NCBI GenBank assembly: GCA_037718865.1
Contig: JBBJMP010000001.1
Coordinates: 558,001 to 622,000, forward strand
Source: JADCRZ01 sp037718865
GTDB lineage: Bacteria > Bacteroidota > Bacteroidia > Chitinophagales > Chitinophagaceae
Direction of reading: 5' to 3'
DNA length: 64,000 bases
Both the position numbers and the translations under genes were made by a program. Positions 1-8,395 of the stretch are shown piece after piece. Numbering within the stretch: position 1 is the first letter of the stretch; each line of letters starts with the position of its first letter. Under the pieces are notes generated by a model that saw only the letters and a program-made list of their open reading frames with translations, was not told where the DNA came from and searched no databases.

Positions 1-645
1 AGGATGTTTACGAGCGACTCTTGCATTGACCCTAACGGGAACTCAAGCTGGATAAGGCATTCACAATACGTAGCCCACCTGGGAAACCATAAGGATTTTA
101 CCAGCCATATGGATACGTTAATAGAGTCGTATGGCAGATTGGGGAAGCGATTGGTATTTATTGCTGATGGGGGAACATGGATAAAAAACTGGATAGAAGA
201 TGCCTATCCGCTAGCCGTATCCATACTGGACTATTATCATGTTTGTGAACACCTGCATCAATTTGCCAATACTATTTTTACTGATGAAGCGAAGCTGAAA
301 AAATGGACAGAAAAACAAAAAGAACTGTTATTACAAAGTAAAGTGACAGCGGTTATCAAAAACATAAAACGAAAAGATAGTGAAAGCCGGGACGCACTAT
401 CACTGATTAATTATTATACCAGCAATGCTTATAGAATGGATTACCAATGCTATAAAAATACAGGTGCCGGTATAATAGGGTCGGGTGCAATAGAATCAGC
501 ACACAGAACAGTAGTGCAAAAGCGGATGAAACAATCGGGGCAAAGATGGACTAACAACGGCGCTCAAAATATGCTAAATCTAAGAGTGTTATCAATGAAT
601 AAACAGTGGGGGAAAGTAGTAGAATTGATTAAAGAGGCCGCTTAA
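1..645 (+). CDS. ISKra4-like transposase, C-terminal part (cut by window edge)
   Basis: The frame is open to the left edge, so the first ATG at 4 is probably internal and only the last ~214 residues are seen. The fragment has the DDE-type pattern of large transposases: an Asp in 'FIADGG' followed by 'YYHVCEHL', and a late Glu in 'GSGAIESAHR', then 'KRMKQSGQRW'. The last two motifs are what I associate with the ISKra4 family. It would cut and join the ends of its own insertion sequence. The likely right end lies just downstream, in the A+T-rich string ending TGCACCCT at 655-674. I cannot see the left end, so I cannot say whether the copy is intact. Confidence 0.75.
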   Translation, partial: RMFTSDSCIDPNGNSSWIRHSQYVAHLGNHKDFTSHMDTLIESYGRLGKRLVFIADGGTWIKNWIEDAYPLAVSILDYYHVCEHLHQFANTIFTDEAKLKKWTEKQKELLLQSKVTAVIKNIKRKDSESRDALSLINYYTSNAYRMDYQCYKNTGAGIIGSGAIESAHRTVVQKRMKQSGQRWTNNGAQNMLNLRVLSMNKQWGKVVELIKEAA

Positions 646-654
646 ACGGATAGC

Positions 655-674
655 GACAATTTTAAATGCACCCT
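655..674 (+). repeat. Candidate right terminal repeat of the insertion sequence
   Basis: Ten bases after the transposase stop the sequence reads GACAATTTTAAATGCACCCT. Its position and its TGCACCC end fit the outer end of an IS of this type. The matching left end is outside the window, so this is inference from position only. Confidence 0.35.
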
Positions 675-723
675 GTTTTTATCCCTCTATTTTATAGTAC
701 CTTACCAGGATAATTTGACTGTA

Positions 724-2013
724 ATGAAAGACGTTTTAATTCTTGCCAGCTTTTTTATTTTATCGTTCTCTGATTCGGTAGCGCAAAACAGCGTTAAGAG
801 CACCGGAGTGATTAAAGAGGCCTTGCCCGAATCGGCAGGAGTATCTTCAGAACGTTTAAAACGAATTGACCAGGTGATACAGCAGTACATCGACAGTAAC
901 TGGGTGAACGGAGCTGTGGTTATTTTTTTAAGAAACGGAAGTTTGATTTACCATAAGGCCCTCGGTCAGGATGATATCAGCCAGAAAGTACCGTTAAAAA
1001 AAGATGCCATTTTTCGTATTGCGTCTCAAACCAAGGCCATTACCAGCCTGGCCGCTATGATATTGTATGAGGAAGGGAAATTCCTGCTGGATGACCCGGT
1101 AAGTAAATATCTGCCCGAATACAAATCTTTGCGTGTGCTGGAAAAGTTTAATGAAACTGATTCCGGTTACACAACCGTTCCTGCTAAAAGGCAGATCACC
1201 ATTCGTGACCTGCTCACACATACTTCCGGGATCGATTATCCTTCAATAGGCAGCAAAGCTATGAGAGCCATTTATGCAAAGGCGGATGTCCCAAGTGGCA
1301 TTGGCATTCTCAACCGTTTGCTCGCAACTGAAATGAAAAAGCTGGCTGCATTACCGTTAGCACATCAACCCGGTGAAAAATTTACCTATGGTTTAAATAC
1401 AGACCTTCTTGGTTACCTGGTAGAAATCTGGAGCGGCACTTCACTGGATAAATTTCTGGAACAAAGGATTTTTGAGCCGCTGGGAATGAAAGACACCTAT
1501 TTTAATATTCCCAAAGAAAAACAGCATCGGCTGGCCACTCTATATACTGAAGATTCCCTGCATCACTTACAGAAAAGCCCTGAGCGGCAGAGAGGCCTGT
1601 ATGCTGATTATCCAAACAGGAACAGTACATACTTTTCAGGTGGGGCCGGACTATCATCGACTGCTTACGACTATGCCATTTTTCTTCAGATGATGCTCAA
1701 CGGCGGCCGGTACAATGGCATACAGATCATCAGTCGGGCCACGGCACGCATGATGACGATGAACCAGGTGGGCGACCTGAATATGGGAACCAATAAATTC
1801 GGGTTAGGCTTCGAAATAAACACGTTGAAAGGAAGCGCCCAGTTTCCCATGTCTGAAGGTTCATTTTCGTGGGGTGGCTATTTCAGCACTACCTATTGGG
1901 CAGATCCGACTGAAAAAATTGTCGGACAGATCATGACGCAGGTAACGCCCAACAGTCATGGCGAGCTTGCCAATAAATTCAAAGTACTGATCTACCAGTC
2001 GCTAATTAATTAA
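724..2013 (+). CDS. Secreted serine hydrolase, class C beta-lactamase-like family
   Basis: A 429-residue protein from the ATG at 724; a TTG nine bases upstream is also in frame. It starts with an export signal (MKDVLILASFFILSF... then A-Q) and has the serine beta-lactamase/DD-peptidase fold signatures. 'SQTK' at about residues 101-104 is the SxxK nucleophile motif, 'YGLNTD' stands where the YxN motif is expected, and a late 'WGGY' is in the place of the KTG/HxG box. These enzymes act in the periplasm as esterases, D-peptidases or amidases, and the substrate cannot be told from sequence. The gene stands alone, 50-80 bp after the insertion-sequence end, so its native promoter may have been displaced. 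Confidence 0.85.
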   Translation: MKDVLILASFFILSFSDSVAQNSVKSTGVIKEALPESAGVSSERLKRIDQVIQQYIDSNWVNGAVVIFLRNGSLIYHKALGQDDISQKVPLKKDAIFRIASQTKAITSLAAMILYEEGKFLLDDPVSKYLPEYKSLRVLEKFNETDSGYTTVPAKRQITIRDLLTHTSGIDYPSIGSKAMRAIYAKADVPSGIGILNRLLATEMKKLAALPLAHQPGEKFTYGLNTDLLGYLVEIWSGTSLDKFLEQRIFEPLGMKDTYFNIPKEKQHRLATLYTEDSLHHLQKSPERQRGLYADYPNRNSTYFSGGAGLSSTAYDYAIFLQMMLNGGRYNGIQIISRATARMMTMNQVGDLNMGTNKFGLGFEINTLKGSAQFPMSEGSFSWGGYFSTTYWADPTEKIVGQIMTQVTPNSHGELANKFKVLIYQSLIN

Positions 2014-2064
2014 CGGTCCTGTTAAGCATATTCCTGGAAACATGTCATAACGAATCAAACAGCT

Positions 2065-2601
2065 ATGGATCAACGCACTTTAGGAATAGGAACCCGCCTT
2101 CAGCATACGCAATACGGCCCCGGCGTAATTGTCGGAATAAGATTTGCCACCTACCTGATTTCCTTTATTTATCATGGCATTAAAGAGATCGATAAAACCG
2201 ATACTAAACTTGATGAGATCATTCCGGAAAACGTCAGTGCGGAAATTGAAACCAGTTCTCAACTGGAGATGTCTTTATTAAAGATCCTGCGCATGTGGAA
2301 CGACACGCAGGAGGTTGTGGCCCTGGGAGATCGCTGGATCGGCGGAACCATGTTACTACAACCTAAGGATCAGGCGCAAAAACCGAAAGAAATTCCGATC
2401 GAGATTTTTTTCCATAAAATCGTTATGTTACGCGACCGGGTCCGGGTCCTCGAGCAACAGGTGAACGCCCACAAAAAATTAAGCGATGAGGATAAGGTAA
2501 ACCTCCAACAATACATCACCCGCATTTACGGGTCGCTTACCACCTTTAATGTGTTGTTTAAAAACAAGGAATTTTGGTTTATAGGAGAAAAGACGGACTG
2601 A
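2065..2601 (+). CDS. Conserved hypothetical protein, 178 aa
   Basis: I do not recognise a named family. The N-terminal ~40 residues read 'GTRLQHTQYGPGVIVGI', a pattern also seen in small SH3/Tudor-like beta barrels such as the UvrD C-terminal domain. The middle and C-terminal parts are helical and charged, with 'MLRDRVRVLEQQVNAH' suggesting a short coiled coil. There is no signal peptide, so it is probably cytoplasmic. It follows the serine hydrolase by 51 bp on the same strand and ends ahead of a hairpin that could terminate transcription. Confidence 0.6.
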   Translation: MDQRTLGIGTRLQHTQYGPGVIVGIRFATYLISFIYHGIKEIDKTDTKLDEIIPENVSAEIETSSQLEMSLLKILRMWNDTQEVVALGDRWIGGTMLLQPKDQAQKPKEIPIEIFFHKIVMLRDRVRVLEQQVNAHKKLSDEDKVNLQQYITRIYGSLTTFNVLFKNKEFWFIGEKTD

Positions 2602-2627
2602 TGGGTGAATGTGCGGATGTGCAAATT

Positions 2628-2785
2628 GCCCGTGGTTGGTGTTTTCACCAACCACCAGCGGGTAGAAGGCAGTTCTAAGCCTATGACTTTGAACCTTTAT
2701 GTTCTTTATAGTTTATAACTGTACGAAGTCAGAGACGTACAGCAGAACTCTCGGCGGTGGATTGGTGAAAACACCAACCACGGGC
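2628..2785. repeat. 158-bp element with CACCAACCAC hairpins at both ends
   Basis: At 2632-2641 GTGGTTGGTG pairs with CACCAACCAC at 2646-2655 across a TTTT loop. At 2757-2781 the same hairpin recurs with an AAAA loop and one bulged base. The two ends are therefore inverted copies of one another, running from GCCCGTGGTTGG to CCAACCACGGGC. Between them are CTGTACG...CGTACAG and AGTTCT...AGAACT pairs. The element fills the gap between two convergent genes, so it may act as a two-way terminator or be a small non-autonomous mobile repeat. Confidence 0.65.
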
Positions 2786-2815
2786 ATTATCGACTCCCGA
2801 CTACCAAACTCCAGA

Positions 2816-4261
2816 CTACCTAGGCAGCGGTTTCACAAACTCTTCCTGCATCTCACGTGGCAATACAAAAACATCCCCTTTACTGTTCGAGAAGTACAGG
2901 GTGGACTCCGATTGCTTACGTCCATGGCCATCCGCCCACAAGGCGTAAAAATCCGGGTGCGCACTCACCGGCCTTCGTGCATAGGAATGATTGTACCTGC
3001 TGTTTGCGGTCATTTGCAAAGATGTCCAGCTTTGCCCCTTGTTCTTACTAATCCACATAACCATTTCGCCTCCGGTATTATACTGCTGTGGCCCATCCAG
3101 CGTGGGTCCGATGATGCGCCAGGTTCCATCAGCTTCTATATACAAAGAGCCCATATCATAATTGTTGTCAGACTCCGTGACGGGAAATATTTCCCAGTTT
3201 TGGCCAGTCCAGCGGGCGGTAAACCAGCTGCGCGGCCCTTTCCCCGGGCCTGCTTCATAACCTTTACTGGTGATATACAAAATGACCGGATTGCCGTCTC
3301 TGCCAAAGGTTACGTCATTGATATATACGTTGAGCCCTTGGGAAAAGTAATCCTTTACAAGAGCCGGATTTTTTATTTCCCGCAAAGGAAGAGATACTTT
3401 TTGTTTACCGGCCGTTTGCCATGACTTTCCGAAATCGGGGGTTTCGAGATAATACAAATTAGAGCGGTAATTCAGACCGGCTTCTCCAGGCTTGATCGGG
3501 TGAAAATTAAATGAACTACCAATCTTAGTGCCGAACTGACCGCTGGTTTGGTAATGGCCCTCTTCGATGGCAGCCAGATCCTGCCAGTCAGACCAGGTTA
3601 TACCGTCTTTGCTGGTCATAAAACTAATGGTCCGTCGTGATTTGTCCGGGTAACCAGTTACAACATTTTTTTCGTAATGGGTGAATAAATTAATAAAACT
3701 CCTGGCTGGAATGTACCAGCTTTGCAGGTACGAAAAATTATTTAAAGGCACCTGTCCGGTATCATTCAATCTGCGTGCATCGATCAACGAAAAGTGATTG
3801 ATATCATAGGGTTTGGTGCTTCGATGAACGTAAGAGGGGCGTTCCACACCGTGCGACGTGGAAAAGATCCAGATATAACCCTGTCGATCGATATTGATAA
3901 CCGGATTATCATGGGCATCATCGGTTTGCTTGTCCAAGATAATTACCGGGCGGGTAACCATACCTGTTTTATGGTCAAAATATGAAACCATATGCAAAAG
4001 GGTCTTTCCCGATTTGTCTGTGCCGCCATAACAAAAAAACGTTTTATCAACCTTTGAGGAATAAATGGAAAAGGGGTAATGATTAGCCGGATAAGTGCCT
4101 AAACCACCACTGTATTTGAATACGTATTCATCGTTTGATGGTTGGTTGCTGTACCAGATGCCCCGGAAACCGTCATCTTTACGGTTAAGCGTTACCTGAT
4201 GTTGAGCGTAGGAAAGTAGTGAAAGGATCACAGCAAACAAGCTGATTATCACTTTAAGCAT
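2816..4261 (-). CDS. Secreted BNR_4-repeat protein (sialidase-like propeller)
   Basis: A 481-residue protein with a clear signal peptide (MLKVIISLFAVILSLLSYAQ). It has the layout of the BNR_4 family: 'DDGFRGIWY' near the mature N-terminus, 'GGLGTYPANHYPF', then Asp-box-like strands such as 'SKDGITWSDW' and 'SKNKGQSWTSL'. BNR_4 proteins form beta-propellers in the periplasm or at the cell surface, and several sit in polysaccharide-degradation loci, some as lyases. No substrate can be assigned. The stop codon lies inside a GACTCCCGACT-type degenerate repeat, so the extreme C-terminus may be repeat-derived. It is transcribed away from the D-aminoacylase gene. Confidence 0.8.
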   Translation of the reverse strand: MLKVIISLFAVILSLLSYAQHQVTLNRKDDGFRGIWYSNQPSNDEYVFKYSGGLGTYPANHYPFSIYSSKVDKTFFCYGGTDKSGKTLLHMVSYFDHKTGMVTRPVIILDKQTDDAHDNPVINIDRQGYIWIFSTSHGVERPSYVHRSTKPYDINHFSLIDARRLNDTGQVPLNNFSYLQSWYIPARSFINLFTHYEKNVVTGYPDKSRRTISFMTSKDGITWSDWQDLAAIEEGHYQTSGQFGTKIGSSFNFHPIKPGEAGLNYRSNLYYLETPDFGKSWQTAGKQKVSLPLREIKNPALVKDYFSQGLNVYINDVTFGRDGNPVILYITSKGYEAGPGKGPRSWFTARWTGQNWEIFPVTESDNNYDMGSLYIEADGTWRIIGPTLDGPQQYNTGGEMVMWISKNKGQSWTSLQMTANSRYNHSYARRPVSAHPDFYALWADGHGRKQSESTLYFSNSKGDVFVLPREMQEEFVKPLPR

Positions 4262-4385
4262 AATGGTTTATTGTGCCGGCAGACGGCTGATTAATTGAGA
4301 TAAGAAAATTAGGCAGATTTAAGGATGCAGCAAAATCAACCGTTATAATGAAAAAACCGTATGAGCGACGGTATATAAAACAAAG

Positions 4386-4404
4386 GCAGGAGCTGAGCTC
4401 CTGC
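4386..4404. promoter_or_regulatory. 19-bp perfect inverted repeat in a divergent intergenic region
   Basis: GCAGGAGCT and AGCTCCTGC are separated by one base. It lies in the 409-bp gap (4262-4670) between two divergently read genes. Read on the minus strand it is followed by CTTTGTTTTATA, so it could be a hairpin attenuator in the BNR_4 gene leader. Equally it could be an operator for a dimeric repressor. I see no other gene in this gap. Confidence 0.35.
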
Positions 4405-4585
4405 AAGTGTTCATGTGGGTAAGGGTACGGGTCAAATAAGGGCTTAAGAAAATTTAGTTTTTGTTTTTCAATAGGATCAGATAACCAGAACAAATGTAAT
4501 ACACATGAACACGCATAATGATGACCTTACTCAAACGGTTATATGATCTTTGCCTTTATTCCAATTTTTTTCAGTCAAGCTTTAC

Positions 4586-4619
4586 TTGAGCCCGGCAAAA
4601 CGATTATATGGTATTTTTG
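4586..4619 (+). promoter_or_regulatory. Candidate Bacteroidota promoter for the D-aminoacylase-like gene
   Basis: TATTTTTG at 4612-4619 fits the TAnnTTTG -7 consensus, with a TTG at 4586-4588. The 23-bp spacing is slightly longer than usual. The lipoprotein start codon is 51 bp downstream. Confidence 0.4.
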
Positions 4620-4670
4620 CTTAAACGGGTACGTACTGTCGAAGATCCGTTAGCGAAAAAAAGATTAAAT

Positions 4671-6251
4671 ATGAAATTTTTGATCCCCGCGTTTTTTTGT
4701 TTAATTGTTTCGTGCGCCCCTCCCAGGATTGACCTGCTGATCAAAAACGGAAAGATAATAGATGGCACCGGCAACCCCTGGTTTTATGGCGATATTGCCG
4801 TTAAAGATGGAAAGATCATTACTATTGGCAAGATCATCGATACTTCAGCCGTAAAAGTTATTGACGCGACCGGACTTGTTGTAAGTCCGGGATTTATTGA
4901 TGTACACACCCACATTGAAGGAGGAGAATCTACAACACCGACTGCCGATAATTTTATTTATGATGGGGTTACTACAGTTATTACAGGAAACTGTGGTAGT
5001 TCAAAAGTGGATATTTCCAGCTACGTCCGGTTTATAAATAGTTTAAAGCTTTCAGTGAATACCGCTTCGCTTATAGGTCATAATGATATCAGAAAGGCAG
5101 TAATGGGATCGGTCAACCGGTCACCCTCTGAAGATGAATTACAAAAAATGGAAACCATAGTTGCCCGGGCAATGCAGGATGGAGCCGTCGGAATTTCAAC
5201 CGGTCTCATTTACATTCCCGGAACATATGCTAAAACAGAAGAGATCATTCGACTCGCTAAAATTGCAGCCGTTCGCGGCGGCGTCTATGCCACGCACATG
5301 CGTAATGAAGCAGACAGTGTTCAGCAGGCGATAGGGGAAGCTTTACGTATAGGAAGGGAAGCAGGCATCCCTGTAGAAATATCTCATTTCAAAGTGAGTG
5401 GGCAGCAAAACTGGAAGCGATCAATTGAAACACTTGCTCTGATCGAGCAAGCCCGGCAGGAGGGCATTGATGTGACGATTGATCAATACCCGTATACGGC
5501 CAGCAGCACATCACTCAGTACTTTATTGCCGGAAGATGTATTGTCTGACGGCGCAGATTCAGTAAAGGCCAGGTTGCAGCGGCCTGAAATAAAACAATAT
5601 GTCATTGACAGCATGTTAAGAAATCTCAACAAGCGTAAATTGGACCATTTTAGTTATGCCATGGTGGCCTATCATGCGGCTGATACCACGCTTAATGGAA
5701 AAAGTATAGAAGCGATCAACCTGCTGAAAGGAAAAAAGCATGAAGCACGGTATGAGGCGGAAACCGTAATAGAAATGATGCAGCACGGCGGTGCGGGCAT
5801 GGTCTTTCATGGCATGAGTGAATGGGATGTCAGGAACATCCTGTCATACTCTTTTAACATGTTTGCTTCCGATGCCAGCATCAGGGCTTTCGGATCAGGG
5901 GTTCCCCATCCGCGGGGATACGGTACCAATGCGCGTGTACTGGGACGATACGTCCGCGACGAAAAAATTATTCTCCTGGAAGAGGCTATCCGGAGAATGA
6001 CTTCATTGCCGGCGCAAAAATTTAAACTTAAGAACCGGGGGTTGTTGTTACCCAGGTATGCTGCCGATATTGTGTTGTTTGATGCCGGTGCGGTGGCGGA
6101 TCTTTCAACCTTCGAACAACCCCATGCTTATTCCAGGGGTTTCAGGTATGTCATTGTAAACGGTCGTTTGGTAGTAGACCAGGGTAAACATACCGGTGAA
6201 AGGAGCGGCAGGTTTTTGTATGGTGCTTTTTACAACGGTATTGGCAAATAA
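4671..6251 (+). CDS. N-acyl-D-amino-acid deacylase-like lipoprotein (amidohydrolase)
   Basis: From the ATG at 4671 the protein is 526 residues with a lipoprotein signal ending in 'LIVSC' (Cys 15). This is why I prefer it to the longer frame starting at 4608. Amidohydrolase features are clear: 'FIDVHTHIE' with the HxH metal pair at about residues 79-81, 'YATHMRNEADS', 'VEISHFKVSG', 'DQYPYTAS', and 'FASDASI' carrying the late metal-binding Asp. The motif set is that of D-aminoacylases and dihydroorotase-like relatives, which hydrolyse N-acyl-D-amino acids with zinc. Membrane anchoring suggests a role in salvaging D-amino acid derivatives outside the cytoplasm. It stands alone and ends before a hairpin at 6300-6329. 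Confidence 0.85.
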   Translation: MKFLIPAFFCLIVSCAPPRIDLLIKNGKIIDGTGNPWFYGDIAVKDGKIITIGKIIDTSAVKVIDATGLVVSPGFIDVHTHIEGGESTTPTADNFIYDGVTTVITGNCGSSKVDISSYVRFINSLKLSVNTASLIGHNDIRKAVMGSVNRSPSEDELQKMETIVARAMQDGAVGISTGLIYIPGTYAKTEEIIRLAKIAAVRGGVYATHMRNEADSVQQAIGEALRIGREAGIPVEISHFKVSGQQNWKRSIETLALIEQARQEGIDVTIDQYPYTASSTSLSTLLPEDVLSDGADSVKARLQRPEIKQYVIDSMLRNLNKRKLDHFSYAMVAYHAADTTLNGKSIEAINLLKGKKHEARYEAETVIEMMQHGGAGMVFHGMSEWDVRNILSYSFNMFASDASIRAFGSGVPHPRGYGTNARVLGRYVRDEKIILLEEAIRRMTSLPAQKFKLKNRGLLLPRYAADIVLFDAGAVADLSTFEQPHAYSRGFRYVIVNGRLVVDQGKHTGERSGRFLYGAFYNGIGK

Positions 6252-6275
6252 GCAGGTTATGTTTTGTTCTTTCGT

Positions 6276-6329
6276 CCGTTAACCACCCCGGCTTGCGTGC
6301 CCGTGGTTGGTGAAAACACCAACCACGGG
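6276..6329. repeat. CACCAACCAC hairpin with GTTAACCACCCC motif; likely two-way terminator
   Basis: CCCGTGGTTGGTG at 6300-6312 pairs perfectly with CACCAACCACGGG at 6317-6329 across AAAA. Just before it, CCGTTAACCACCCCGG at 6276-6291 is shared with the repeat element at 47908-48289. It sits between the convergent ends of the D-aminoacylase and E1 genes, matching the location of the copies at 2.6-2.8 kb. Confidence 0.65.
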
Positions 6330-6343
6330 AGGAGTCTTTTATT

Positions 6344-8374
6344 CTAAAAGGCCATCAATTTCCCCACGCAATCATCAAGCCTCGCTTTAGCAAGGAAATT
6401 TTTCTCGAGTTCCAGATTAAACGGAACCGGCGTATCCAGTGAAGCACAGCGCAGAACGGGTGCATCCAGCAAGTTGAAACAGTGTTCAATGATCCAGGCG
6501 GCAATCTCGGCACCTGGGCCGCCGGTTAGTGTATCTTCATGCAGGATTAACGCCTTTCCCGTTCTGGCTACAGAGGCTTTAATAGCATCATAGTCGAGCG
6601 GCAAGAGGGTCCTGAGGTCAAGGACATCTATGGATATAGCCGGATGGTGACTGGCATAAGCGGTAGCCCAGTGCACTCCGCTGCCATAGGTAATGATCGA
6701 AATGTCATGTCCCTCCTGAACTGATCTTGCTTTTCCAATTTCAACCTCATAATATTCATCCGGAACAGGTCCGCTAATGCTCCGGTATAATGCCTTGTGT
6801 TCAAAATATAATACCGGGTTAGGATCATTAATAGCCGCGATCAGCAAACCTTTGGCATCATAGGGTGTGGAAGGATATACCAGTTTTAACCCGGGAGTAT
6901 GCATAAACCAGGCTTCATTACTTTGAGAATGAAAAGGGCCCGCTCCAACGCCGGCTCCTGTTGGCATCCGGATTACAACATCTGCATGCTGGCCCCACCG
7001 GTAGTGCAGCTTAGCCAGATTGTTTATGATCTGGTTAAAACCCGCCGTTACAAAATCGGCAAATTGCATTTCGATCATTGATTTAAATCCCTCCAGGCTT
7101 AGACCCAATGCGGATCCGATAATGGCACTCTCACACAGCGGCGTATTACGTACCCGATCTTTGCCAAATTCTTCAGCAAAACCTTCCGTCACCTTAAAAG
7201 CACCGCCGTATTCTGCAATATCCTGCCCCATCAGCACCAGGTTGTCGTGAAATTTCATGCTCTGATGCAATCCTTCTTTTACGGCGTCAATAAACCGTTT
7301 ATCCTTTTGCTTGAGATCATCCAATGACTTCCCGACTGCCGGCTCCTTACTCCCCGTTTCAAACTCCAAACTACCGTATCCCGGCCCGCGGCTGACTGTC
7401 GCGTATACATCCTTTAACTCCGATGCCGTATCGGGAATAACAGGTTGGGTTTGAAAGCCGGCCCTTAGTTCTTCTTCAATATAAGCGGTGAACTCACTGC
7501 GGATTGCTGCAGTTTCAAGGCTTGTTAGCACGCCTTCAGCAAGCAAAAACGCTTCATAATTTTTGATGGGATCCATCCTCTCCCATTCCTCAAACAAGGC
7601 GGCAGGAATATATTTTATACCACTGGCTTCTTCATGACCACGCATCCGGAACGTTTCACATTCTATCAGGTAAGGCTTCTGGCTTTCCATACAATACTCA
7701 CGCACACCCTTAACCGTTTCATAAACGGTAAGCAGGTTGTTGCCATCGATCTTAACGCCATCCATTCCGTAACCCCTGGCTCTTTCCACCAGGTTTTCGC
7801 AACGGTATTGTTCTTTTACCGGAGTGCTTAATGCGTACCCGTTATTTTCAATGATAAATATTACAGGCAGGTCCCAAACGGCAGCGGTATTCAGCGCCTC
7901 ATGAAAGTCACCTTCACTCGTTCCCCCCTCTCCGGTAAAGGCCAGGGAGACCTTTCTCTGCTTGCGTAGTTTGTACGCCAGTGCCACTCCATCGGCAATA
8001 GCCAGCTGAGGTCCAAGATGGGAGATCATTCCACAGATAAAATGCTCCCTGCTTCCAAAATGAAAACTTCTTTCCCTGCCTTTACTATACCCTTCTTTAT
8101 TTCCCTGCCATTGCATCAGCAGTTTGTGTAATGGCATGCCGCGGCCGGTAAAAACTCCCAGGTTGCGATGGAGCGGTAAAATCCATTCATCCTCCAACAG
8201 CGCCAGGGTGGCACCAACTGAAATGGCTTCCTGTCCTATACCACTGAACCATTTGCTGATCTTTCCCTGTCGCAGTAAAACCAGCATTTTTTCCTCGATC
8301 ATCCGGGGGAGCAAAATATTCCTGTACAAGTAAACAAGCTGATCTGTAGAGAGATTTTTTCTGTCAAATTGCAT
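6344..8374 (-). CDS. 2-oxoacid dehydrogenase E1, fused alpha and beta subunits
   Basis: From the ATG at 8374 the enzyme is 676 residues; a GTG 18 bp upstream is also possible. The N-terminal half is an E1-alpha domain with the thiamine diphosphate motif (GEGGTSEGDFHEAL ... IIENN). The C-terminal half is an E1-beta domain with transketolase-like pyrimidine and C-terminal parts ('MGQDIAEYGGAFKVT', 'RMPTGAGVGAGPFHSQS'). It decarboxylates a 2-oxoacid and acylates an E2 lipoyl protein; branched-chain oxoacids are the likeliest substrate. No E2 or E3 gene is nearby. It is the last of three co-directional genes, starting about 20 bp after the M16 gene upstream. The linker around residues 325-350 is encoded by repeat-like DNA. 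Confidence 0.9.
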   Translation of the reverse strand: MQFDRKNLSTDQLVYLYRNILLPRMIEEKMLVLLRQGKISKWFSGIGQEAISVGATLALLEDEWILPLHRNLGVFTGRGMPLHKLLMQWQGNKEGYSKGRERSFHFGSREHFICGMISHLGPQLAIADGVALAYKLRKQRKVSLAFTGEGGTSEGDFHEALNTAAVWDLPVIFIIENNGYALSTPVKEQYRCENLVERARGYGMDGVKIDGNNLLTVYETVKGVREYCMESQKPYLIECETFRMRGHEEASGIKYIPAALFEEWERMDPIKNYEAFLLAEGVLTSLETAAIRSEFTAYIEEELRAGFQTQPVIPDTASELKDVYATVSRGPGYGSLEFETGSKEPAVGKSLDDLKQKDKRFIDAVKEGLHQSMKFHDNLVLMGQDIAEYGGAFKVTEGFAEEFGKDRVRNTPLCESAIIGSALGLSLEGFKSMIEMQFADFVTAGFNQIINNLAKLHYRWGQHADVVIRMPTGAGVGAGPFHSQSNEAWFMHTPGLKLVYPSTPYDAKGLLIAAINDPNPVLYFEHKALYRSISGPVPDEYYEVEIGKARSVQEGHDISIITYGSGVHWATAYASHHPAISIDVLDLRTLLPLDYDAIKASVARTGKALILHEDTLTGGPGAEIAAWIIEHCFNLLDAPVLRCASLDTPVPFNLELEKNFLAKARLDDCVGKLMAF
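7328..7385. repeat. Degenerate GACTCCCGACT-type repeat inside the E1 gene
   Basis: On the + strand this stretch has GACTTCCCGACTGCC and then CAAACTCCAAACTACC. It closely resembles the intergenic string at 2791-2820 (GACTCCCGACTACC ... CAAACTCCAGACTACC). In the coding direction it supplies the Gly/Ser/Glu-rich linker between the alpha and beta halves of E1. Confidence 0.45.
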
Positions 8375-8395
8375 CGTCAGTAGGTTTAACACAAA

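Noticed and set aside
2699..3424. A 241-codon + strand frame opposite the BNR_4 gene
   Set aside because: It is antisense to a protein with signal peptide and family motifs, is rich in Arg/Pro/Cys, and matches no family I know.
4254..4493. A 79-codon minus-strand frame upstream of the BNR_4 gene
   Set aside because: It overlaps the start of the real gene and the palindrome at 4386, and its composition is not protein-like.
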